This document shows positions 15,356-23,862 of a stretch of DNA of 31,874 nt, one piece after another. The notes under the pieces were generated by a model. The model did not search any database and was not told the origin of the DNA. It saw only the letters and a program-made list of their open reading frames with translations. A program made the translations under genes and the position numbers. The DNA lies in the NCBI GenBank assembly GCA_900766165.1, contig CAAFUK010000058.1:1-31874 (forward strand), given 5' to 3'. Source of the stretch: an uncultured Collinsella sp. (GTDB lineage Bacteria; Actinomycetota; Coriobacteriia; Coriobacteriales; Coriobacteriaceae). Position 1 is the first letter of the stretch. Each line of letters starts with the position of its first letter.

Positions 15356-17383
15356 ATGGAACAGAAGGCCAAGGAGGCAGCCTCGCACGCTGCGATTCCC
15401 GTGAGCATCTCGGCGATGCTCGTCACGCTGGGCGTGGTGTACGGCGATATCGGCACCAGCCCTATGTATGTAACCAAGGCGCTCGTTGCCGGCAACGGCG
15501 GCATCGGAAGCGTGACGGAGGAGTTCGTGCTTGGCGCGCTCTCCCTTGTCGTGTGGACGGTCACGCTGCTGACCACCATCAAGTATGTGCTCATCTCGCT
15601 GCGCGCCGATAACCATGGTGAGGGCGGCATCTTTGCCCTGTACAGCCTGGTCAAGCGCTGTGGCAAGTGGCTTATCATCCCCGCCATGCTGGGCGGCGCC
15701 GCATTGCTCGCTGACGGCATCCTGACGCCCGCCGTTACCGTTACCACGGCCATCGAGGGCCTGCGCACCATCCCGGCGGTCCATGCTGTGTTGGGTGACG
15801 ATCAGGGCCGTGTCGTGGCCATCACGCTTGCCATCATCATTGCGCTCTTCTTGGTACAACGTATCGGTACGGCCAAGATCGGTCACGCCTTTGGCCCCAT
15901 CATGACGCTGTGGTTCCTGTTCTTGGGCGGCACGGGTCTGTTCTTTGTCTTCCAGTACCCCGCGGTGCTGCTGTGCCTCAACCCGCTGCGTGGCATCGGC
16001 TTTTTGTTGAGCCCCAACAACCACGCGGGCATCATGATTCTGGGCAGCTGCTTCCTTGCCACCACCGGTGCCGAGGCGCTCTACTCCGACATGGGCCACG
16101 TGGGCCGCGGCAACATCTACGCCACCTGGCCGTTCGTTAAGTGCTGTCTGCTGCTTTCCTATATGGGCCAGGGCGCGTGGCTTATCAACAACGCCGCCAA
16201 CCCCGAGCTCATGGGTATCGCCGACCTCAACCCCTTCTACCAGATGCTCACCCCGGGCCTGCGCCCGTTTGCCGTCGGCCTTTCCACCGTCGCGGCCATC
16301 ATCGCCTCGCAGGCGCTCATCACCGGCGCATTCTCGCTGGTGTCCGAGGCCAGCCGTCTGGACCTCATGCCGCACATGCAGGTCTTCTACCCTGCCGAGA
16401 CCAAGGGCCAGCTCTACATCCCCATGGTCAACAACGTCATGCTTGTCGGCTGCGTCATCGTGGTGCTGCTGTTCCAGAACTCGGCGCATATGGAAGCCGC
16501 CTACGGCCTTGCCATTACGCTGACTATGATGTGCACCACGCTGCTGCTCTTCTTCTACCTGCATGAGGAGCGCAAGCTCAAGGTTGCTCCGTGGATCTTC
16601 GCGGCCTTCTTCCTTTTGCTCGAAGGCTTCTTCTTCGTGAGCTCGCTCACCAAGTTCTTCCACGGCGGCTACTTCACCATCCTCATGGCCGCGCTCATTA
16701 TGGGCATTATGGTGTGCTGGTACAACGGCACGGCGGTCGAGCAGCGCCAGTTTACGCTGCTGCCGCTGCGCAGCTACCTGCCGCAGCTCAAGCGCCTGCG
16801 CGACGACGACCGTTACGAGCGCATGAGCGACAACGTCGTGTACCTGACCAAGGACACCCATACCGACTACATCGACCGCGATATCGTCTACTCGATCTTG
16901 GACAAGCATCCCAAGCGCGCCCGCGCCTGGTGGTTCGTGAATGTCGAGACCATGGACGAGCCGCATACCTTTGCCTATTCGGTCGAGACGTTCGGCACCG
17001 ACTACGTGTTCCGCGTGCATCTGTACCTGGGCTACAAGATCAACCAACGCGTCAATGCCTACCTGCGTCAGGTTGTTCAGGACCTGGCTGCCACCGGCGA
17101 GCTGCCGCCGCAGACGCATGACTACTCGGTCTACAAGGATCCGGGTAACATCGGTACGTTCAAGTTCGTCCTGATCCGTAAGCTTCTGGCGCCCGAAAGC
17201 GATGTGGAGCCCAGCGAGCGTACGGCCATCACGCTCAAGTACATCATCCGCCGCGCCGCCGGCACGCCCGCACGCTGGTACGGCCTGGAGAACTCCAACG
17301 TGAGCTTTGAGTACGTGCCGCTGTTCACCAAGTTCAAGGCCGTGAACAAGATGCAGCGCCTGGCCCCCAATGAGCGGCCGTAG
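15356..17383 (+). CDS. kup: Kup-type potassium uptake permease
   Basis: The 675-residue protein is a Kup/HAK/KT family K+:H+ symporter. It shows the family signature YGDIGTSPMY near the N-terminus, then the conserved KYVLISLRADNHGEGGIFALYSLV, and about 12 membrane helices over residues 1-450. A cytoplasmic C-terminal domain of ~220 residues follows. It brings K+ into the cell, typically at moderate to low affinity. I chose the ATG at 15356 because GGAGG is placed 10 nt upstream; the in-frame TTG at 15338 overlaps this site. Its neighbours downstream are a small membrane protein and a KdpD/KdpE-like pair, which suggests that K+ transport and K+ sensing are linked here. Confidence 0.95.
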   Translation: MEQKAKEAASHAAIPVSISAMLVTLGVVYGDIGTSPMYVTKALVAGNGGIGSVTEEFVLGALSLVVWTVTLLTTIKYVLISLRADNHGEGGIFALYSLVKRCGKWLIIPAMLGGAALLADGILTPAVTVTTAIEGLRTIPAVHAVLGDDQGRVVAITLAIIIALFLVQRIGTAKIGHAFGPIMTLWFLFLGGTGLFFVFQYPAVLLCLNPLRGIGFLLSPNNHAGIMILGSCFLATTGAEALYSDMGHVGRGNIYATWPFVKCCLLLSYMGQGAWLINNAANPELMGIADLNPFYQMLTPGLRPFAVGLSTVAAIIASQALITGAFSLVSEASRLDLMPHMQVFYPAETKGQLYIPMVNNVMLVGCVIVVLLFQNSAHMEAAYGLAITLTMMCTTLLLFFYLHEERKLKVAPWIFAAFFLLLEGFFFVSSLTKFFHGGYFTILMAALIMGIMVCWYNGTAVEQRQFTLLPLRSYLPQLKRLRDDDRYERMSDNVVYLTKDTHTDYIDRDIVYSILDKHPKRARAWWFVNVETMDEPHTFAYSVETFGTDYVFRVHLYLGYKINQRVNAYLRQVVQDLAATGELPPQTHDYSVYKDPGNIGTFKFVLIRKLLAPESDVEPSERTAITLKYIIRRAAGTPARWYGLENSNVSFEYVPLFTKFKAVNKMQRLAPNERP

Positions 17384-17452
17384 TCGACGCTCGAGGTTTG
17401 TCTGCGAACGGGCGGGTTTGTATTGACGGGGATTGAGTCCTGGGAGGAAACC

Positions 17453-17647
17453 ATGGATGCAAAGGCGCTTGACGGTTGCGATCTTGCGACCGAGCTGGTG
17501 CGTGAGGTACGCGCCGATGCTGCCGAAGATCGGTTCTTTACGAATCGGGCCAACATGGATATGGCCGACCGCGTGATTTCGATCGTGGTGACGGTGCTTG
17601 TCGCGGCGTGCGTGTGCGCACTGCTCGCGCACGTGCTGTTTGTCTAA
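17453..17647 (+). CDS. Small single-pass membrane protein downstream of kup
   Basis: The 64-residue protein has a charged N-terminal half (LVREVRADAAEDRFF) and one C-terminal hydrophobic helix (about 40-63) ending at the stop. GGGAGG lies 7-8 nt before the ATG at 17453, the same arrangement as at kup. I do not recognise a family. Its place 69 bp after kup and before the KdpD-like kinase suggests a small accessory or regulatory subunit of the K+ system. It is longer than KdpF (~29 residues) and does not resemble it. A palindromic terminator-like structure follows. Confidence 0.65.
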   Translation: MDAKALDGCDLATELVREVRADAAEDRFFTNRANMDMADRVISIVVTVLVAACVCALLAHVLFV

Positions 17648-17678
17648 CGACCGCAGGTTGCAAAGGCTTTACACTTGG

Positions 17679-17740
17679 AACCACCACAAGGGGAAACCAC
17701 CACAAGGGTGCCTGTCCCCTTTGTGGTGGTTTTTGTTTTT
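17679..17740 (+). terminator. REP-like palindrome / terminator with duplicated left arm
   Basis: AACCACCACAAGGGG occurs at 17679-17693 and again, slightly changed, at about 17694-17708. Either can pair with CCCCTTTGTGGTGGTT, which is followed by TTTGTTTTTG. The interior CCTGTCCCCTTTG resembles the core of the other REP-like copies. The two alternative stems are mutually exclusive. Confidence 0.65.
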
Positions 17741-17760
17741 GAGAGAGGGGCGGGACGCTG

Positions 17761-19386
17761 ATGGACGTCCGTACGGACGGCGATATTGCCGATAGCTTTT
17801 GGTGGCGGCGCACAACGCTGACGCGCCGCACTCCTCTGTATGACGCCTGCGTATCGGTGGGGCTGCTGGTCGCGGCGACGATTGTGGGCGCGCTGCTCGA
17901 CCATCCGGGTCTCGCGCCGAGCATCATGATCGTCTATGTGTTCGCCGTTCAGCTGTGCGCATTCTTTACCTGGAGTCGCCTGTATTGCTTGCTGAGCTCG
18001 GCTGCCGCCGTGGCGCTCTACAACTTTTTGTTTGTCGACCCGCGCTACTCGCTGTCGCTTATCGACCGCGGCTATCCCGGCATGTTCTTCATCATGTTCG
18101 TGGTTTCGCTTGTGTCGAGCTCGATTGCGTTGGCCCTGCGCCGCGCCTTGGCACAGGCTGCCGTCAGCGACCGCCGCACGCATATGGTGCTCGAGACCAA
18201 CCGCATGCTGCAGCGGTGCGCCGATCAGCATCAGATCGTTCACGCCATGGCCACGCAGCTGGCGCGTCTTTCGGGCTGTCCGGTTGTGTGGTACAGCGCC
18301 GACGCCGAGGGCGATGACCTGCTGCCGCGTGCGACGTACACGGCCGTGGGCGATGCCGCCCCGGTGCACGAGCTGGCGCCGCAGATGCCGCCGAGGCTCT
18401 CGGCGTCCGCCTACGTGGGAACGCCGCTCGACGCCACGTTTGGCGGTTCGGCGTTTTATGGTATCTACCTGACGGTTCGCACGGGCGACGGCTTCGTGCG
18501 CTCGGGCGACCCCGCCTCGGTGGTGGGCGTGCTGGCTATCGTTGCCGAGCCCGATGTGCTAACACACGAGGAACGGACACTTGCCGATGCCATCGTGAGC
18601 GAAGGCGAGCTGGCACTCGATCGCGCCCGCGCCATGGAGGCCCGTGAGGAGGCGGCGGTGCTCGCCAAAAACGAGCAGCTGCGCGCCAACCTGCTGCGCT
18701 CCATCTCGCACGACCTGCGCACGCCGCTCACCAGTATTTCGGGTAATGCCGACGTGCTGCTCGACCAGGGCTCGACCGGCACCGCCGTGCTCGATGCCCA
18801 GACGCGCCGCGGCCTGCTTCTATCCATTCGCTCGGATGCGCAATGGCTCAACGCTACCGTCGAGAACCTGCTTGCCATCACCAAGCTCGAGGGCGGTGGC
18901 ATGCATCTGTCGACCACGCTCGAGCTCATGGACGATATCGTCGAGGAGGCGCTGCGCCATGTAAGTCCGGCCGTGCGCGAGCACGACCTTAAAGTGGTGG
19001 CGTGCGATGAGCCGGCGCTCGTCAATGTCGATGCGCGCCTGATGGTGCAGCTGGTGGTCAATCTGGTGAACAACGCCGTCACCTATACGCCCGCAGGCTC
19101 GCATATCGTGATTTCGATTGGCGTCGACGATGGACGCGTGGCGTGCTCGGTGGCCGATGACGGCCCGGGCATTGCGCTCGAGGACCGCGAGCGAATCTTT
19201 GAGTCGTTCTACACCGCCAACCACGGTCTTGCCGACAGCCATCGCAGCGTGGGTCTGGGTCTTTCGCTCTGCCGCTCCATTGCGTTAGCGCATGGCGGTA
19301 GCATAGAGGTTGCCGCGGCGGATCCGCACGGCTCGGTCTTTACGATTGAGCTTCCCGTCGCTGACGTTTCGTTTGATAAGGAGTAG
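17761..19386 (+). CDS. kdpD: KdpD-like sensor histidine kinase lacking the N-terminal KdpD/Usp domains
   Basis: The 541-residue kinase starts with the KdpD-type four-helix membrane region (DUF4118, about 27-125), including YNFLFVDPRYSLSL, a KdpD hallmark. A GAF-like region (about 150-265) follows. HisKA has SISHDLRTPLTSISG with phospho-acceptor H317. The HATPase domain has NLVNNAVTYTPAG, DDGPGIA and VGLGLSL. Compared with Escherichia coli KdpD (~894 residues) the entire N-terminal KdpD and Usp domains are absent, so input would come through the membrane and GAF parts only. The start follows GAGAGAGGGG. Four bases separate it from kdpE, with which it forms a two-component system. Confidence 0.9.
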   Translation: MDVRTDGDIADSFWWRRTTLTRRTPLYDACVSVGLLVAATIVGALLDHPGLAPSIMIVYVFAVQLCAFFTWSRLYCLLSSAAAVALYNFLFVDPRYSLSLIDRGYPGMFFIMFVVSLVSSSIALALRRALAQAAVSDRRTHMVLETNRMLQRCADQHQIVHAMATQLARLSGCPVVWYSADAEGDDLLPRATYTAVGDAAPVHELAPQMPPRLSASAYVGTPLDATFGGSAFYGIYLTVRTGDGFVRSGDPASVVGVLAIVAEPDVLTHEERTLADAIVSEGELALDRARAMEAREEAAVLAKNEQLRANLLRSISHDLRTPLTSISGNADVLLDQGSTGTAVLDAQTRRGLLLSIRSDAQWLNATVENLLAITKLEGGGMHLSTTLELMDDIVEEALRHVSPAVREHDLKVVACDEPALVNVDARLMVQLVVNLVNNAVTYTPAGSHIVISIGVDDGRVACSVADDGPGIALEDRERIFESFYTANHGLADSHRSVGLGLSLCRSIALAHGGSIEVAAADPHGSVFTIELPVADVSFDKE

Positions 19387-19390
19387 CGCC

Positions 19391-20104
19391 GTGCCGAACT
19401 CTGCCGTAAAACCGCTCATCTTGGTCGTTGAGGACGACCCCGCCGTTCGCAACTTAATCGTTGCCGCGCTCGAGGCGCACGGCTTGCGCCATATGGCCGT
19501 GGAGACCGCCCATGCCGCCATCGCTGCCGCCTCATCGCAGACGCCGAGCATCGTGCTGCTCGATTTGGGCCTGCCCGATATGGACGGCGTCAAGGTGGTG
19601 GAGTCGGTGCGCGCATGGTCGGGCATGCCGATCATCGTGGTCTCGGCGCGCAGTGAGGATGCGGACAAGATTCGCGCGCTCGATGCCGGCGCCGACGATT
19701 ACCTGACCAAGCCGTTTTCGGTCGAGGAGTTGCTCGCGCGCATTCGCACGACGCTCAGGCGCCTTTCGTATGCGCAAACGGGCGGCGTTACCTCCGAGGG
19801 CTCGTTCGATACCGGCGAGCTGCATATCGACTTTGATGCCGGCATCGCCACGATGGACGGCGAGGAGCTGCACCTGACGCCCATCGAGTACAAGCTGCTG
19901 TGCCTGTTGGCGCACAATGCCGACAAGGTACTCACGCATCAATTTATTCTGCACGAGATTTGGGGCACCGCGACCAAGAGTGACCTGGCGAGCCTTCGTG
20001 TTTTTATGGGCACGCTGCGCAAAAAGATCGAGTCCGACCCCGCACACCCGCGCTACATCCAAACCCACGTAGGCATTGGCTATCGCCTAGTTACCCAAGG
20101 CTAG
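19391..20104 (+). CDS. kdpE: KdpE-like OmpR-family response regulator
   Basis: The 237-residue protein has a receiver domain (about 8-120) with acidic EDD, phospho-acceptor D58 in LLDLGLPDMDG and the conserved Lys in LTKPFS. A winged-helix OmpR-type DNA-binding domain (about 140-235) contains LTPIEYKLLCLLAHNADKVLTH. The best start is GTG at 19391, preceded by AAGGAG overlapping the kinase stop. It is the cognate regulator of the upstream kinase. No kdpFABC genes are in the window; kup is the only K+ transporter nearby, so kup may be a target. Confidence 0.92.
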   Translation: MPNSAVKPLILVVEDDPAVRNLIVAALEAHGLRHMAVETAHAAIAAASSQTPSIVLLDLGLPDMDGVKVVESVRAWSGMPIIVVSARSEDADKIRALDAGADDYLTKPFSVEELLARIRTTLRRLSYAQTGGVTSEGSFDTGELHIDFDAGIATMDGEELHLTPIEYKLLCLLAHNADKVLTHQFILHEIWGTATKSDLASLRVFMGTLRKKIESDPAHPRYIQTHVGIGYRLVTQG

Positions 20105-20128
20105 ATCGCCAACCACCATCTCAATATG

Positions 20129-20195
20129 AGTTGCGGTGAAATACGGTCTAAATTTGCCTAATTCCAGGCAAAACAGTCCGTATTCCACCGCAACT
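20129..20195. terminator. Nested 18-bp hairpin between convergent kdpE and rlmKL
   Basis: Outer arms AGTTGCGGTGAAATACGG (20129-20146) and CCGTATTCCACCGCAACT (20178-20195) pair with one mismatch. Inside them TTTGCCT (20153-20159) pairs with AGGCAAA (20166-20172). The structure ends in TTTGTT on the + strand. It probably works as a two-way terminator, though the nested shape is more elaborate than usual. Confidence 0.65.
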
Positions 20196-20198
20196 TTG

Positions 20199-22766
20199 TT
20201 ATTTGCCCTTGGGCTTGCTGGCGTAGAACTTCTTCTTTTTGGGCTTGCCGGCGGGGGAGGGTTTGCCGGCAAAGTTCGACTTGCCGTTGCCGGCCTGCGC
20301 GTGCGCGGGTACTGACGCACGGGGCTTGCGGGCCTCGGGGTTGCGCAGCTCCTCGGTTCGCTCGGCAATTTCCTCGGCGCTAAAGCCGACCTCGGCCATG
20401 GCGTCCTCGATGGGCAGGCGGCGCACGATATAGCAATGGTGCACCTTCTGGTTGCGTGCGAAGTCCTCGGGGATGGTCTGTGCCGTAATGTCCTGTAGCA
20501 CCACGCCCGCGCGTGCGAGCTTGCGCGCCTCGGGGCGGAAGCCGCGCAGGTTGCAGCTAAAGATGGCATGGCCGCCCTGTGCGAGCAGGCGCGACACGCC
20601 GGCCAAAAGCTCAACATGGTCACGCTGGACATCCCAGGTACGGCGGCCCATCTTGGACGAGTTCGAGAACGTGGGCGGGTCGACAAAGATCAGGTCCCAG
20701 CGGTTGCGCGTCTGGCGCTGGTCACGAATCCAGGCGAGCACGTCATCGCGCACAAAATGATGCTGCGGCCCCACAAAGCCGTTCTGACGCATATTGCGCT
20801 CGGCCCAGTCCAGGTAGGTATTGGAAAGGTCGACCGTCACGGTCTCCTCGACGCCGCCGTCGGCCGCATAGCAGGTGGCGGTGCCGGTGTAGGCGAACAG
20901 GTTGAGGAAGCGGCGCGCCTGCTTGGCGTGCTCGCGCACCAGGTTGCGGGTGACGCGGTGATCCAGGAAGATGCCCACATCCAGATAGTCGTCAAAGTTG
21001 ACGGCAAAGGTAAGGCCGCCCTCTTCGATGAGCGGCAGACGGCGACGTGCGATGTTAGCGCGCTCGCTCGAGCCGCCCTTGCCGGCGCCCTGTTTGCCGT
21101 ACTGCGAGCCGCCGCGCGAACGCATGCGGGCCTTGGCGTGCACATGCTCGGCCGGAACATCCAGGATGCGCGGCGCGATGGCCAGAATGTCGAGCATGCG
21201 GGCCTGGGCCAGCGCGGGGTCGATGGTCTTGGGCGCGGCGTATTCGGCGATGACGAGCCAGCGGCCCGGCGTCTGCGGGCAGCCCTCGTACAGGTCGATG
21301 GCGGCGGAGTAGTCGGGCAGGTCGGCATCGTAGACGCGGTAGCAGCTCACGCCCTCGCGCTTGGCCCACTTGCGGCGCAGACGGGCGTTCTTGCGCAGAC
21401 GGTTGGCGAACTGCTCGGACTCGGGGATGAGCACGGGCAGCGGTTTGCCGTCGCCCAGGTCGAGCGTGGCGGCAGGCTCGGGCATGGCGGAAGCGGTGGC
21501 TTCATCGTTGACTTCGTTGGCATCCGCAACCTCGGCCTCGGCATCCGCACTGGTCGCAGCTTCGAATGCCGCGGCAGCGTGGTCGAGCGAGGGCCAAACC
21601 TCAATAGCCGCCTCCTCGTTATTGGGCATGACGGCGATCGAGCGTTCGGGCTCGGCGTGGAGCGCGCGGGCCATGAGGCCATCGCGGGTGAGAGCGGCGA
21701 CCGGCGCCGAAGCGAGCTCGGGGGCGCGGCGCAGCTCGCCGATGAGCGTCATGGCATCGTGCATGAGCGAAAGCGGGGTCTCGGTCGTGTCCGCGACCAG
21801 GGCGGCACCGGCGACGGCGCCCGCATGGTCCAGCACGGTGGCGGGCTTGGCGGCACAAAAGTCGACAAAACGCTTGTAGCCGGCGCACTTGACCATGCGC
21901 TCGGCAGTCTTGCGGGCGGCGGGGTCGATGTCTACGGCCACGATGCGCGCCTGACGCTCGCGCGCTGCCGCCTCGCGCTCGCGCGCCTCGGCAAGCGGCT
22001 GCTCCCACAGAGCGGCGTCGTGCAGCTGCCAGCCCTCAAAGCCCCAGCGCTCACGTGCGGCGCCTGGGGCGCGGTCGGTCAGAATGTTCACGGCTTCCAG
22101 TAACAGGCCGCCGCCGGCGCACGAGGCATCGATCAGCGTGGGAAGGGCTTCATTCTCGTAATCGTCGGCCGTCAACTCGCGCTCGCACAGTGCGGTCCAG
22201 CCGACCTGCGCCAGCACCAGGGCGGCGTAGTCGGGGCGCAGCACGTGCGCGCCCTCGCCGGCACGAGTCGCTGCGGGCGGCAGACGTTTGAACAGCGGGT
22301 CGCCCGAAAGGTCCAGGCTGATGCTCGCGCGGCGCTGGCGCAGCGAAAGCAGTAGGTGAACATCGGGGTCGGCGGCATCGACGTCGGCGCGACGGCCCGT
22401 GGCCTCGGCCAGACGGTCGCACAGCGCGTCCTTGGCGCGTAGGGCCGAGAAGCGCGTGTTGCGCAGCTGCTCGGTCACGCCGCGGGCGGTGATGGCAATG
22501 GTGGCGCCGGGGCGGACGATGTTCTCCCAGGCGATATCGTAAACGCTATCGTACAGCTCATCGGCATCCTGCGCCTCAAAGCGCCCGAGCACCGCAAACA
22601 CGCGGCTCGCCAGGCGCGACCACAGACAGGCGCGGTAGCCTTCTTCGAGCTCGCCCTCAAATGTGGCGCGGCCCTTCAGCCGGCGAACATGCGAAAGCCC
22701 GAGGCGTTTAAGCTCATCGGCGAGTGCGGACTCAAAGCCCTCGGGGCAGCTTGCGTAAAATTCCAT
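20199..22766 (-). CDS. rlmKL: RlmKL-type 23S rRNA methyltransferase fusion with a degenerate RlmL half
   Basis: The 855-residue protein is organised like Escherichia coli RlmKL (702 residues). It has an N-terminal ferredoxin-like/THUMP region (MEFYASCPEGFESALADELK), an RlmL Rossmann domain and a C-terminal RlmK domain. The RlmK half keeps LFAYTGTATCYAADGG and DPPTFSNSSKM (D696), so m7G2069-type activity is likely. In the RlmL half the SAM loop is DASCAGGG (from D213) instead of the family's DPMCGSGT, and VDIDP (278-282) is kept. The catalytic NPPY expected after it is absent; the region reads ALVADTTETPLS. m2G2445 activity may therefore be lost. An Ala/Glu-rich insert and a lysine-rich tail explain the extra length. 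GAGAGG precedes the ATG. Confidence 0.88.
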   Translation of the reverse strand: MEFYASCPEGFESALADELKRLGLSHVRRLKGRATFEGELEEGYRACLWSRLASRVFAVLGRFEAQDADELYDSVYDIAWENIVRPGATIAITARGVTEQLRNTRFSALRAKDALCDRLAEATGRRADVDAADPDVHLLLSLRQRRASISLDLSGDPLFKRLPPAATRAGEGAHVLRPDYAALVLAQVGWTALCERELTADDYENEALPTLIDASCAGGGLLLEAVNILTDRAPGAARERWGFEGWQLHDAALWEQPLAEAREREAAARERQARIVAVDIDPAARKTAERMVKCAGYKRFVDFCAAKPATVLDHAGAVAGAALVADTTETPLSLMHDAMTLIGELRRAPELASAPVAALTRDGLMARALHAEPERSIAVMPNNEEAAIEVWPSLDHAAAAFEAATSADAEAEVADANEVNDEATASAMPEPAATLDLGDGKPLPVLIPESEQFANRLRKNARLRRKWAKREGVSCYRVYDADLPDYSAAIDLYEGCPQTPGRWLVIAEYAAPKTIDPALAQARMLDILAIAPRILDVPAEHVHAKARMRSRGGSQYGKQGAGKGGSSERANIARRRLPLIEEGGLTFAVNFDDYLDVGIFLDHRVTRNLVREHAKQARRFLNLFAYTGTATCYAADGGVEETVTVDLSNTYLDWAERNMRQNGFVGPQHHFVRDDVLAWIRDQRQTRNRWDLIFVDPPTFSNSSKMGRRTWDVQRDHVELLAGVSRLLAQGGHAIFSCNLRGFRPEARKLARAGVVLQDITAQTIPEDFARNQKVHHCYIVRRLPIEDAMAEVGFSAEEIAERTEELRNPEARKPRASVPAHAQAGNGKSNFAGKPSPAGKPKKKKFYASKPKGK

Positions 22767-22841
22767 GGGTGACCTCTCTGGTTGCGTCGCTCCATTATAT
22801 GATGGATACTTCGTTTACTCTCGCCCCCGAAAGGAACCCAT

Positions 22842-23669
22842 ATGATTGATGCGTGCCCCGATTCCGCCGTGCTCTTTTTTGACGTGGACGGCACGCTGAC
22901 GTCGTTCGATCCCGACAACATGACCGACAAGGACTTTTCGGCGGTTCACCCCTCGCAGGCGGTCGTCGAGGCGTCTCATCGTCTGCGCGACGCGGGGCAC
23001 AAGGCGTTTATCTGCACGGGTCGCCCCCTGTGGCTCATCGCCGATAGCTTGCGTGCGCTCGACCCCGCGGGCGTCGTTGCCATGGCGGGCGCCACGCTCG
23101 AGGTCGAGGGCCGCGTGGTGTATGAGGACTGCTTTGACGAAGACATTGTTGAGGAGCTTGCACGCCGTATGGCCGCGGCAGGGATTGAAGCCTTTTTCGA
23201 GACCAACGTGGCTACTTTTGCCCTGGAACCCGCGGGTGTTGAGCAGTCATCTCTGATCGGCACTTCTGTGGTGCACAGCGCCGAGGAAATGCGCGTCGAC
23301 GGCAGTCTGCGCGTGGGCAAGGTAGGCATCGTCGCGAGCGACCTGGCTCGCGTAGCCAACGATGATGGCTTTATCGATCGCGAGTTTGAGCTGTGCAACA
23401 CCGGTGGTCAGAATCGCGAGCTGAGCCCCAAGGGCATCGACAAGGGCGTGGGCGTGGCGCGAGCGCTGGAATACCTGGGTCGCACCGGCAACGCGCGCAC
23501 CTTTGGCTTCGGCGATTCGGGTAACGACCTGGGCATGCTCGCTGCGGTCGAGACGGCTGTCGCCATGGGCAACGCCATGCCTGAGGTCAAGGCGGTCGCC
23601 GACTACGTAACCGACGACGTCGCACACGACGGCACCGTCACAGCGATGCAGCATTTCGGCCTCATCTAA
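22842..23669 (+). CDS. Cof-type HAD-superfamily phosphatase
   Basis: The 275-residue protein has HAD motif I DVDGT near residue 15, motif II CTGR (about 57-60), a conserved Lys in SPKGIDKG and motif III/IV GFGDSGNDLGML. The middle cap region fits the type IIB cap of Cof-like phosphatases. Members dephosphorylate sugar phosphates, nucleotides or pyridoxal phosphate; the substrate here cannot be read. AAAGGA lies 7 nt before the ATG. It is divergent from rlmKL with a 75-bp spacer and is followed 193 bp later by a transaldolase gene on the same strand. Confidence 0.88.
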   Translation: MIDACPDSAVLFFDVDGTLTSFDPDNMTDKDFSAVHPSQAVVEASHRLRDAGHKAFICTGRPLWLIADSLRALDPAGVVAMAGATLEVEGRVVYEDCFDEDIVEELARRMAAAGIEAFFETNVATFALEPAGVEQSSLIGTSVVHSAEEMRVDGSLRVGKVGIVASDLARVANDDGFIDREFELCNTGGQNRELSPKGIDKGVGVARALEYLGRTGNARTFGFGDSGNDLGMLAAVETAVAMGNAMPEVKAVADYVTDDVAHDGTVTAMQHFGLI

Positions 23670-23741
23670 TGAATCCCGCGTTCTGACGTTTGCCCAAACT
23701 GCGACTCTTTGCTTTTGCATGCTCAATCGATTTATCAATCC

Positions 23742-23835
23742 AAACACTGAGGTGTTTATACCGTTCGCCGAGAAGATAAAAAACCGCAGTTCACGCCTTG
23801 ATAAACGTAGGTAAAGTGTTTAGCAGTTTATCGGC
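23742..23835. promoter_or_regulatory. Hairpin and GATAAAC dyad upstream of the transaldolase gene
   Basis: AAACAC-TGAG-GTGTTT (23742-23757) forms a small perfect hairpin that may end the HAD transcript, although no T run follows. Further on, GATAAAC and GTTTATC form a 7-bp dyad separated by 19 bp just before the transaldolase Shine-Dalgarno. Two more TTATC/GATAA motifs lie nearby. This looks like promoter/operator DNA, but no clear -35/-10 pair stands out. Confidence 0.35.
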
Positions 23836-23862
23836 CGTATGCTAACGAAAGGAATCAGGCAG

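Noticed and set aside
15332..17632. 766-residue reading frame opposite kup
   Set aside because: The + strand kup has full family motifs. The antisense frame is low-complexity His/Gln/Glu typical of codon-position mirror effects.
20568..22103. 511-residue reading frame opposite rlmKL
   Set aside because: Gly/Val/Ala/His-rich mirror frame without domains or ribosome site.
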